64,000 bases of DNA, from contig CAMDCO010000001.1 of NCBI GenBank assembly GCA_945890495.1, forward strand, positions 108,003 through 172,002. The letters are read 5' to 3'. The position numbers and the translations under genes were made by a program. Below, in pieces: positions 42,121 to 50,260 of this stretch; positions within the stretch are counted from its first letter, which is position 1; each line of letters opens with the position of its first letter. This DNA is from Bordetella parapertussis (GTDB lineage Bacteria > Pseudomonadota > Gammaproteobacteria > Burkholderiales > Thiobacillaceae). The notes under the pieces were generated by a model, which did no database searches, had not been told where the DNA came from, and worked only from the letters and a program-made list of their open reading frames with translations.

Positions 42121-42909
42121 CTACGTCGCGAATGTTACAGAACTGTGACTATCACATGAATACTTTTCAAGGTCGGCGCGAATCCAGCCTTCCGCCTCGG
42201 CAACGAGGCTGCGCCGATCGCAGGAACCCGTCGCGATCGCTGGCAGAAATACGACCTCGGCCGAAAACGGCTCGGCACAAGCGATGCGCCAAAGCGATTT
42301 CGCCAAGGTCATCTCACCGTAATAGGCGGGAATCTCGGTGCGACACCCTTGGGCATCCAAATAACGAATCGAGACCGGCCAGAGGGTTGCGTTCGACTGG
42401 ATGGCCGGTTCCAGCAACGCCGCCCTGAATGGCAGCACCCGATCCCCGGCCGTCGTCGTCCCCTCCGGAAACAAGGCCAGACATTCGCCCTCGGCCAACA
42501 GACCCGCGATTTCGGCATTCACCTGCCGTATAGCCGAGCGCTTTTCCCGAGCCAGAAACAAGGTCCCCGTCTGCGCGGCCAACCAGCCAAACAGGGGCCA
42601 GCGCGCAATATCCGCCTTGGCAACAAAACGACACGGCAAGATACTGTGCAGGAGGTGAATATCCAACCAAGAGACATGATTGGCAACGATCAACGCCCCG
42701 TTGCCACGCAGGTGGGGGGCGCGGCCTCGAACCACCAGGCGAATGCCCATTACACGCAACATTCCGGCAGACCAGCGTGTAACCCTCCGGCCCTGTTCCC
42801 AACGATCCAAGCGCGGAAACAACAGGGCGACCGTGAGGGTCCCCACCAGCAGATGCCAGGCGAGGCGCGTCAAACGCATCCACGCCCGCAACACTTCAAA
42901 GCGAAACAT
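42121..42909 (-). CDS. 1-acyl-sn-glycerol-3-phosphate / lyso-ornithine lipid acyltransferase (PlsC/OlsA-like)
   Basis: NHVSWLDIHLLHSILPCRFVAKADIARWPLFG (NHxxxxD); ALFPEGTTTAGDRVLPFRAALLEPA; immediately downstream of the OlsB-like gene. Confidence 0.85.
   Translation of the reverse strand: MFRFEVLRAWMRLTRLAWHLLVGTLTVALLFPRLDRWEQGRRVTRWSAGMLRVMGIRLVVRGRAPHLRGNGALIVANHVSWLDIHLLHSILPCRFVAKADIARWPLFGWLAAQTGTLFLAREKRSAIRQVNAEIAGLLAEGECLALFPEGTTTAGDRVLPFRAALLEPAIQSNATLWPVSIRYLDAQGCRTEIPAYYGEMTLAKSLWRIACAEPFSAEVVFLPAIATGSCDRRSLVAEAEGWIRADLEKYSCDSHSSVTFAT
42134..42151 (-). promoter_or_regulatory. Candidate Pho box upstream of pstS (inside olsA-like 3' end)
   Basis: Minus strand TAGTCACAGTTCTGTAAC versus remembered consensus CTGTCATAWAWCTGTCAY, about 13-14/18, ~60 bp upstream of the pstS start. 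Confidence 0.5.
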
Positions 42910-42923
42910 CCGTCTTTATGCCC

Positions 42924-43700
42924 TCAGCGCGTCAGAAAATGACGAGCATACACCGGGCTAAGGTTCTTCATGGGCAAGAGGATGGGCAGATCCGCCGTAT
43001 TGAAATCGGGGTCCCAGGCCGGTTCGCCACAAACCATGGCCCCCGCGCGCAGATAACCCTTGATCAATGGCGGGATGATGGGGGCCGGTGCGGCGTCCAA
43101 CTCGGCGAGCGGTAGCGGGCAACGCGGGAAGACACGCCACTCCGGCGGGGCCAGGTGTTTTTCCTTGATCGCCTGCCAAATGGCCGCCGCGTTGTGGCCA
43201 CCATCCTGCATCCCAATGCTGGCACAGCCGATCAAGGTGTCATAACCGCGTTTCTGCATGAATTCCGCCAAACCCATCCAAAGGAGGGTGATCACGCCCC
43301 CGCTACGACACTCCGAATGCACACAGGAGCGCCCTAGCTCCACCATGCGTGGCCGTAGATGCTGCAAGCGAACCAGATCAAATTCCTGATCGCTGTAATA
43401 GCTTCCCACCTCATTCGCCGCTTCGGGGGTCAGGATACGGTAGGTGCCCACCACCTGCCCACTCGTCTCATCGCGCACCAACAAGTGCTCACAGAAATCA
43501 TCGTACAGATCGATATCCACGCCCGATTCGGGGCTGGCCAGGCGCGCGCCCATCTCCTCAGCAAAGACCTGCCAGCGCAGTTTTTGCGCCTCGCGGACAT
43601 CCTCCTTACTGGTCGCCATACCCACCACAAAACGACGCTTCTCAGGAGTACCTGCAAATTCTGCCGCTTCTTGGAGCGGGGTATTCAGCACAAGGCTCAT
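42924..43700 (-). CDS. Ornithine-acyl[ACP] N-acyltransferase-like (OlsB/GNAT family)
   Basis: VREAQKLRWQVFAEEMGARL...DIDLYDDFCEHLLVRDETSGQVVGTYRIL...VELGRSCVHSECRSGGVITLLWMGLAEFM...LIGCASIGM. Confidence 0.82.
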   Translation of the reverse strand: MSLVLNTPLQEAAEFAGTPEKRRFVVGMATSKEDVREAQKLRWQVFAEEMGARLASPESGVDIDLYDDFCEHLLVRDETSGQVVGTYRILTPEAANEVGSYYSDQEFDLVRLQHLRPRMVELGRSCVHSECRSGGVITLLWMGLAEFMQKRGYDTLIGCASIGMQDGGHNAAAIWQAIKEKHLAPPEWRVFPRCPLPLAELDAAPAPIIPPLIKGYLRAGAMVCGEPAWDPDFNTADLPILLPMKNLSPVYARHFLTR

Positions 43701-43747
43701 CTTGGCTTCTTCCTATCGATATGTTCTATAAATTCTAGAAACGCGTC

Positions 43748-43765
43748 ATGTCACCGGAATGACAG
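43748..43765 (-). promoter_or_regulatory. Candidate Pho box upstream of olsB-like gene
   Basis: Minus strand CTGTCATTCCGGTGACAT: complete CTGTCAT first half and TGACAT second half at the correct 11-bp phase, ~50 bp upstream of the start. Confidence 0.55.
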
Positions 43766-43794
43766 CCGTATGAAGCTTTGATGACGCGACAGAT

Positions 43795-44870
43795 CTAATC
43801 GACCTGCGTGGCCCTAACTTCGTTCAATGCGGCCTCAAAATCGGCCAAAATATGGCTCCATGAACGCGACTGCACCGAGGCACACGCCTGGCTCGCCAAG
43901 CGCTGCCGCAGTAACGCATCCCCAGCGACACGCCGCGCCGCCGCCACAAAGGCCACCTGATCACCGGGAGTGACCGTCACTCCATTGACCCCGTCCTGAA
44001 TCAGCTCAGAGGCCGCTGCGCTACGGTAGGCCACCACGGCCAAGCCGCTGGCCATCGCCTCGGCGACGACATTGCCATAGGTTTCAGTCAGGCTGGGGAA
44101 TAGGAACAAATCGGCGCTGGCGTAATGCATCGCCAACGCCTGACCCCTCTGTACACCCACGAAGTGATGTTGTGGCTGGCGTTCCTGCATCGCGATACGC
44201 GACGGACCCTCCCCCACCCAGACCATCTGCGCACCCGGCAAATCGGCCGCAATACGGTCAAAGGCCATGTCAGCCAAGCTCAGATTCTTTTCTGGCGCAA
44301 GGCCTCGTTACGGCATTGCGGCGAAAACAAGGCCAAGTCAATGCCGCGCCCGACCACACGAACCCCCGGAATACCTTCTCCAGCCAAGGTCGCCGCCAAG
44401 GCCTCGGTCGGCACCAGGGTCGCCTGAGCACGGCGATGAAAAGTCCGCAGATAGGTCGAGACCATCGGCCGCAACCAGCCAAACCCATAATGCGTGCTGT
44501 AGTGGTCAAAATTGGTATGGAAACCCGAGGTTGCCGGGATGCCCAAACCTTTAGCCGCTGCAAGGGCTGACCAGCCCAGCGGCCCTTCAGTGACCACATG
44601 AACCAGATCCGGACGCTGCTGCCGCCAACGCCTCCGCAAGCGCCAAGCCTGAGGCAGGCCCAGACGCAGCTCCGAATAGCCCGGCAATGGCAGTCCGGGA
44701 ACGAGAAAGTCGCCTTTATTTTGACCCGAGTTCGGATCATCAGCCTGTCGGGGTCGAATCACCTCAACCTGATGGCCCCGTTGGCGCATCCCTTCAACCA
44801 AATGGCCGATGGTCATGGCCACGCCATTCACCTCCGGTGGATAGGTCTCGGTCACCACCGTCAGGCGCAT
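43795..44870 (-). pseudogene. GT4-family glycosyltransferase, disrupted by internal deletion/frameshift
   Basis: N-terminal half (44280-44870: MRLTVVTETYPPEVNGVAMTIGHL...VGRGIDLALFSPQCRNEALRQKRI*) and C-terminal half (43795-~44295: EKNLSLADMAFDRIAADLPGAQMVWVGEGPSR...PSLTETYGNVVAEAMASG) lie in different frames; the usual YVGRL segment is missing. Confidence 0.8.
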
Positions 44871-44872
44871 GA

Positions 44873-46033
44873 CTACAGCAATTCTCGATAAAGGTCGGCC
44901 ATGCGCCGCGCCATGGCCGCCGCAGACCACTCGCCGGCATAGATCGGCGCCTCGGCAGACAAGGCCGCCAGCGCCTCGGGGTCCTTGATCAGGTCAAGCC
45001 AATCATCGGCAAAGGCATTGGCATCGTCTGCGGCGACCCGACAGCCCCTCTGCGGCAGCAGAATATCGGCCGTGCCCATGGCCGCCAACCCCAAAACAGG
45101 ACAACCGGCGGCCATGGCCTCCAGCAGCACCAATCCCTGCGTCTCGGTACGCGAAGCGAAGACCATCAGGTCGGCCGCCGCATAGGCGTCGGGCAACTCC
45201 GTTGCGCGGTCCAGATAGCCTAGAAAACGGACCTGGTTATGCAGACCTAAACGCTCCACCTCCGCTTCCAGATGGCCGCGTGAAGGGCCCTCGCCCATCA
45301 GCAATAACAGGGCATCCGGGCGTTCGCGATGGACCCGAGTCAGCGCATGCAACAAGAAACTGATGTTTTTTTCATGCCCAAGGCGGCCGACGAAGATCGC
45401 CACCGGGCGGTTCGGATCAATTCCATGGGCCGCGCGGAAACGCGCCCTAGAACCGCCCGCAAACGCCGACAGAGGGATACCTGTCGGCAAGACCCGGAGC
45501 GGGGTGGTCACGCCATAGGACAGCAGTCGGTCGCGCATCGCCGTCGAGGGGACAACCACGGCATTCAGGGCATTGCACTGCCCGCGCGAGAATCTTCGCG
45601 TTGCCGCGCGCAACATGGCGCTAGGAACCAACGGGATATAGTGCTGAAGGTATTCCTCGAACAGGGTGTGATAAGTAGCGAGTACCGGTTTATTCAAGCG
45701 CCGCGCCGCACGCAGACCGGCATAATGCGCCACAAACGGGGTCTGAATATGGATTAGATCCACCGTTTTCGCCGCGATTTCCACCGCACGACTGGTTTCC
45801 CCCCAGCGCAACAGACGGTCCTCGGGATCGCGCGGCAACACCCACCCAGAAACCCGGTCGATGTTCATTTCCTCAGGCTCATCGCCATAACGCGGCGCGA
45901 TCAAGGTCACCTCAACCCCTTCATGCGCTAAGGCATGGCGAAAACTCTGGATCGAGGTGGACACCCCATTGATACGCGGGAAATACACATCCGACACCAT
46001 CAAAACGCGTAGGGTCTTCCGATCGCCGCTCAT
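44873..46033 (-). CDS. GT4-family glycosyltransferase
   Basis: LRVLMVSDVYFPRINGVSTSIQSFRHALAHEG; VAIFVGRLGHEKNISFLLHAL; ASRTETQGLVLLEAMAAGCPV; overlaps the upstream phosphoesterase by 4 bp. Confidence 0.92.
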   Translation of the reverse strand: MSGDRKTLRVLMVSDVYFPRINGVSTSIQSFRHALAHEGVEVTLIAPRYGDEPEEMNIDRVSGWVLPRDPEDRLLRWGETSRAVEIAAKTVDLIHIQTPFVAHYAGLRAARRLNKPVLATYHTLFEEYLQHYIPLVPSAMLRAATRRFSRGQCNALNAVVVPSTAMRDRLLSYGVTTPLRVLPTGIPLSAFAGGSRARFRAAHGIDPNRPVAIFVGRLGHEKNISFLLHALTRVHRERPDALLLLMGEGPSRGHLEAEVERLGLHNQVRFLGYLDRATELPDAYAAADLMVFASRTETQGLVLLEAMAAGCPVLGLAAMGTADILLPQRGCRVAADDANAFADDWLDLIKDPEALAALSAEAPIYAGEWSAAAMARRMADLYRELL

Positions 46034-46812
46034 ACCGTCACCGCGCACTGAGGTTCAACGACCGAGATCGCCAGGTCCGGCGCACCCCAACGGATCAATT
46101 CGAGGCGACCATCCATGTGCTCAACAATGGCCGTACAGGAGTCGACCCAATCGCCACAATTAACATAGAGCAGGCCATCCACCTCCTTGATGGCCGCCCA
46201 GTGGATGTGGCCGCAGATCACCCCATCCAGCCCACGATCCGCCGCGTGACGAACAATCGAGGACTCAAAGTCGAAGATGAATTGCAAGGCCCCCTTGACC
46301 CGGCCCTTGGCATACCCCGCCAAAGACCAGTAACCCGAAATACCCAGGGCACGCCGCGCCCACGACAGCCAACCATTGAGGCGAACCAGGAAGTTGTAGG
46401 AAACATCCCCCAAAACCGCCACCCAGCGGTGATGCCGCGTCACTTGATCAAAATCGTCGCCATGCGAAACCAAGAATCGGCGCCCGTCGGCCGTTTCATG
46501 CAAGGCCTCGCGTGTCACCAAGATATCGCCAAACAGGATCTCACAGTAATCCCGCAGCGCCTCGTCGTGATTGCCCGGCACAAAGATCACCCGCTCGCCA
46601 TGTCGGGCCCGACGCAGGATCTTTTGCACCACCGTATTCTGGGACGGGGTCCAGCATACGCTGCGTTTCATGCCCCAGAAATCGAGGATATCGCCGACCA
46701 GATACAGGGTCTCGGACGAGTACTCCTTCAAGAAGTCGAGCAGACGGTTGGCCTGGCAGGCGCGGGTACCCAGGTGAATATCAGACAGGAAGATCGTGCG
46801 GACGGCAGGCAT
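46030..46812 (-). CDS. Calcineurin-like phosphoesterase of the LpxH / PlcP type
   Basis: RTIFLSDIHLGTRACQANRLLDFLKEY; YLVGDILDFWGMKR; FVPGNHDEALRDY; VSHGDDFDQ; ICGHIHWAAIKEVDGLLYVNCGDWVDSCTAIVEH. Confidence 0.88.
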   Translation of the reverse strand: MPAVRTIFLSDIHLGTRACQANRLLDFLKEYSSETLYLVGDILDFWGMKRSVCWTPSQNTVVQKILRRARHGERVIFVPGNHDEALRDYCEILFGDILVTREALHETADGRRFLVSHGDDFDQVTRHHRWVAVLGDVSYNFLVRLNGWLSWARRALGISGYWSLAGYAKGRVKGALQFIFDFESSIVRHAADRGLDGVICGHIHWAAIKEVDGLLYVNCGDWVDSCTAIVEHMDGRLELIRWGAPDLAISVVEPQCAVTV

Positions 46813-46830
46813 GGACGCTTATCCTGCCCT

Positions 46831-46854
46831 CTTATTGTTTCAATAAGATGACAC
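46831..46854 (-). promoter_or_regulatory. Leader inverted repeat and weak Pho-box-like sequence upstream of the PlcP-like gene
   Basis: CTTATTG-TTT-CAATAAG perfect 7-bp stem at 46831-46847; minus-strand GTGTCATCTTATTGAAAC (46837-46854) retains TGTCAT with a degenerate second half. Confidence 0.3.
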
Positions 46855-47089
46855 AAAGACTACACGCCAATGAAAAACACGGGGCACCGCCCTAATCTGT
46901 CCTTGCCCCCACAACCTCCTCGCAGAAAACCCTTGCGACCCCCCAATCGTTTCGATTATCATGGAATAGTGGAATCGTCACGGGATGCCCGGGGCCAGCG
47001 GGCGGGCCATTGTGTATGAGACGCAGGCCTTCGCCACCGCCATCCTTGCGACAAAAACCACACCGATCCATCCCTTTCGAGGCCCCTTG

Positions 47090-48049
47090 ATGTTTGACGC
47101 CCTTGGCACGCTGATTGCCTATCGCCTGCTCGACCTGGACGGCACCCCCACGGGCGCGGCCGTGCATTTCTTCGTCATGGATGTGGCAAAGATCCTGCTC
47201 CTACTGACCACCGTCATCTACCTGATGGGCTGGCTGCGTGCGTTGTTCACGCCGGAACGGGTGCGTGCGCTGATGAAGGGCCGATCCGGGCCCGGTGCAC
47301 GCCTGATGGCAGTAGGTCTAGGCGCGGTAACGCCGTTCTGTTCGTGTTCATCGATTCCGCTCTTCATCGGCTTCGTCGAGGCGGGGATTCCACTCGGCGT
47401 AACCCTATCCTTCCTGATCGCCAGCCCGATGGTCGATCTGGCCGCCATCACGGTATTGATCGGTGTGATCGGCTGGAAGATCACCCTGATCTATGTCCTG
47501 ACCGGGCTAAGCATCGCGTTTGCCGGCGGCTACATCCTGCAAGGATTCAAACTAGAGCGCTGGGTCGAAGACTATGTGTGGAAAATCCGCATGGGCGAGG
47601 CACAGGTCGAGGCGGAAAGGCTCACGCTGCGCGCCCGCCACCACTACGCCTGGAACGAGGTGCGCCAGATCGTCGGTCGGATCTGGAAATTTGTCCTCAT
47701 CGGCGTTGGCGTTGGCGCGGTTATCCACGGCTATGTACCCGCCGATTTCGTCGCCCGCATCGCCGGCGATGGCAGCGTGCTATCGGTGCTCGTCGCCGTT
47801 TTGGTCGGCGTGCCCATGTATTCCGATGCCGTCGGCATCATTCCGGTGGCGGAAGCGCTGCTGTTAAAGGGCGTGCCGCTGGGCACGGTACTGGCCTTTA
47901 TGATGGCCGTCATTGCCCTGTCCTTGCCTGAGATGCTGATCCTGCGCAAAGTCGTAAAATGGCCCCTGCTGGCAATTTTTTCCGCTTATCTGGCGGTCAG
48001 CTTTGTGCTGGTTGGCGTTTTATTCAATAACTTGCAAGGCTTCCTATGA
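47090..48049 (+). CDS. YraQ/UPF0718-type permease (SO_0444/ArsP-like)
   Basis: GLGAVTPFCSCSSIPLFIGFVEAGIPLGVTLSFLIASPMVDLAAITVL; VGVPMYSDAVGIIPVAEALLLKGVPLGTVLAFMMAVIALSLPEMLILRKV. Confidence 0.88.
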   Translation: MFDALGTLIAYRLLDLDGTPTGAAVHFFVMDVAKILLLLTTVIYLMGWLRALFTPERVRALMKGRSGPGARLMAVGLGAVTPFCSCSSIPLFIGFVEAGIPLGVTLSFLIASPMVDLAAITVLIGVIGWKITLIYVLTGLSIAFAGGYILQGFKLERWVEDYVWKIRMGEAQVEAERLTLRARHHYAWNEVRQIVGRIWKFVLIGVGVGAVIHGYVPADFVARIAGDGSVLSVLVAVLVGVPMYSDAVGIIPVAEALLLKGVPLGTVLAFMMAVIALSLPEMLILRKVVKWPLLAIFSAYLAVSFVLVGVLFNNLQGFL

Positions 48050-48414
48050 CCGAAACGACTCCCTCAATAAACGCTCCCGTACCTGACCTGCACCCCTCCA
48101 TCGTCGCCCTGATCGCCTTGAGCGCGAACATCGCCGCCAATCACCCCAAGCAAGGTTTGTGTCAACTCGACACGTTGCGCAACATGCGCGTCCCCGAAAC
48201 ACACATCCAAACCGTGATCGAGATCGCCCGCCACATCCGCACCGAAGCCGGAGAAATGCTCGACACGGCCTTCGACACCGCCCTGACTACGCGCCCCGCT
48301 GAAGCCATGCCCCCGACCCGCAAGCCGAAAATACCCAAAGGCACCCTGCTCAATATCCCCGTCAGTAGTGGTGCCTGTTGCACCCCCACCGCCTCCGGAA
48401 AATCCTGCTGTTGA
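48046..48414 (+). CDS. Cys-rich C-terminal protein with carboxymuconolactone-decarboxylase-like helices (tentative)
   Basis: IVALIALSANIAANHPKQGLCQLDTLRNMRVPETHIQTVIEIARHIRTEAGEMLD; C-terminal GACCTPTASGKSCC; 4-bp overlap with permease. Confidence 0.6.
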   Translation: MTETTPSINAPVPDLHPSIVALIALSANIAANHPKQGLCQLDTLRNMRVPETHIQTVIEIARHIRTEAGEMLDTAFDTALTTRPAEAMPPTRKPKIPKGTLLNIPVSSGACCTPTASGKSCC

Positions 48415-48423
48415 AAGAGACCT

Positions 48424-48666
48424 ATGAAACACTTCAAAGTCCTCGGCACCGGCTGTGCCAATTGCGACAACACCGCCAAACTGATTGAATCCACCGCACA
48501 CAGCCTAGGTGTCCCAATGACCCTGGAAAAGATCACCGACATCGCGCAGATCCTCGGCTATGGCGTTATGAGCACCCCCGGGGTCGTACTCGACGACAAG
48601 GTTGTGCACGCGGGTGGCGTACCCGACCGTAGCAAGGTCGAAGGCTGGCTGGGCAGTAAGGCCTAA
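48424..48666 (+). CDS. Small thioredoxin-fold protein (MTH895/TM0996 family)
   Basis: MKHFKVLGTGCANCDNTAKLIESTAHSLGVPMTLEKITDIAQILGYGVMSTPGVVLDDKVVHAGGVPDRSKVEGWL; CxxC and cis-Pro. Confidence 0.9.
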   Translation: MKHFKVLGTGCANCDNTAKLIESTAHSLGVPMTLEKITDIAQILGYGVMSTPGVVLDDKVVHAGGVPDRSKVEGWLGSKA

Positions 48667-48716
48667 GGGGTAAGGCGTAACCCAAGACGCCAAACGAATG
48701 GACTCCGATGAGCCCG

Positions 48717-50213
48717 CTACAAGCCGTGCACAGGGAGCTCTTCGAGTCGCCCCCAGGCCTTGTGGGCCCGTTGTATTGCCACCGCCTCTGTCTGGCACAA
48801 CACCCCTTCAAACTGTCCCAACGCCCGCCATTGCGTGACATTCAAAGCCGCACCCGATCGGGCCAGTCGTTCCAGCCAAACGAGGGTCACGCGGGCATCA
48901 TTGGCCGCCCCCAAGGCATCCTGCAGGTATTCGATCACCTGGCTGAGGTTACGCAGGCCTGCGCCATACACCGATGCACTGGCATCCAGCGCATAGCGTA
49001 ATTTTTTAACCTGCAGACGCAAACGATGACGCGCCTCTGGATCCAGAAGCTCAAAGCGCTCACCCAACGCCCTCACCCGACGCAAACGGCGTTGCAACAC
49101 CTTGATCAACCATTGACGGGCTTGTGGCCCTGCGGGCGGCTCAAGCAACGCACTTTGGCCCAAGGCCAGCAGGAAACGCACCACCCGCGCCTCACTCAAG
49201 GCATCAAGCAAGTGCTGGCGGGCCACTTCGCGAGCCACCTCGGCAATCACAAACATGGGCTGTAAATGCGACTGCGCCCCCAGTGCTTGTACGGCCTGCG
49301 GCAAGCGCTCATACAGTCTTACATCGGCATCGCGCTGCTCCGACAAGGCCTGCATCAACCAACGCGCATCGGCTTGCCACTCCGGGACGGGCAGCCCCAC
49401 GGCGCGCATCAAATAGGCGGCGGCCTCCAAGCGACGCAAGGCTACCCGCGCCTGGTGAACAAATTCGGGATCCGGTGACAACGCCACCCCCGCCAAATTG
49501 TGGGTCACTTGTTCCAAGGCGGCGGTGAGCAAACCATGCCAGACGCTATGCACACCGGCCTTGGCCGGCAAATGCAGGGGCTCGGCCTTGTCCGGACGCA
49601 AGTTTTGACAACCGGCCAGACGATAACCACGCTCGGCCTTGCTCAGCCACTCCGGGCGCAGCACGAACCGCGCTGCCCAATCACTGGCGAGCGCGTACAC
49701 ACTGGCTAGGCCCCCCTGTTTAAGCTCCAGTTCTAGTTCACAAATAGGCTCATAGGTCTGGCCCACCGCATCGCTGACTCGAATCTCCCCACGATCCAGC
49801 GCGATCTCAATCAGATCGCCATGAATATCCAGAACGCGGCGCTGGCGTTCGAACTGGGTCACAAACACCGGCCTTAGGCTGTCCTCGGAGACCCCCTGCA
49901 AAAAAACCCGGGCCTCGTCCGGAAACGCAGTCAAATCAAGGGCTTCTCCGACCGCCGGCACCTCCCATTCGGGCCGAACGCTAAGCATCCCTTGATTGGG
50001 CCGCGCCACCTTGAGGGTTTGCACCCACTGCGCGCCTTGCTGGCGCAAACGCACCGCAACACCCCGGCGATACAGCAAAAAATCGGCCGTATCAAAATAA
50101 TGTGTCCAAACCTTCTCCGCCCGTGCGGAACGACCGGTCAGACCCACCTGTTTGGCAATCTGCGCGGCCACCACCGGGGATACGCCCAGTTTGATCTCTG
50201 CTTCAATCATCAA
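48717..50213 (-). CDS. CYTH and CHAD domain protein (YgiF-like)
   Basis: MMIEAEIKLGV (ExExK) CYTH start; C-terminal His-rich CHAD helices VHQARVALRRLEAAAYLM... HRLRLQVKKLRYALD. Confidence 0.9.
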   Translation of the reverse strand: MMIEAEIKLGVSPVVAAQIAKQVGLTGRSARAEKVWTHYFDTADFLLYRRGVAVRLRQQGAQWVQTLKVARPNQGMLSVRPEWEVPAVGEALDLTAFPDEARVFLQGVSEDSLRPVFVTQFERQRRVLDIHGDLIEIALDRGEIRVSDAVGQTYEPICELELELKQGGLASVYALASDWAARFVLRPEWLSKAERGYRLAGCQNLRPDKAEPLHLPAKAGVHSVWHGLLTAALEQVTHNLAGVALSPDPEFVHQARVALRRLEAAAYLMRAVGLPVPEWQADARWLMQALSEQRDADVRLYERLPQAVQALGAQSHLQPMFVIAEVAREVARQHLLDALSEARVVRFLLALGQSALLEPPAGPQARQWLIKVLQRRLRRVRALGERFELLDPEARHRLRLQVKKLRYALDASASVYGAGLRNLSQVIEYLQDALGAANDARVTLVWLERLARSGAALNVTQWRALGQFEGVLCQTEAVAIQRAHKAWGRLEELPVHGL

Positions 50214-50260
50214 CCCACTCCAAGCGCGAAGAGAACCGTTCAGCGCCGCTCACCCGTCGC

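Noticed and set aside
44280-44300. Programmed ribosomal frameshift in the GT4 gene
   Set aside because: A shift alone would not restore the missing ~19 residues of the conserved YVGRL region, so deletion or an assembly error is more likely.
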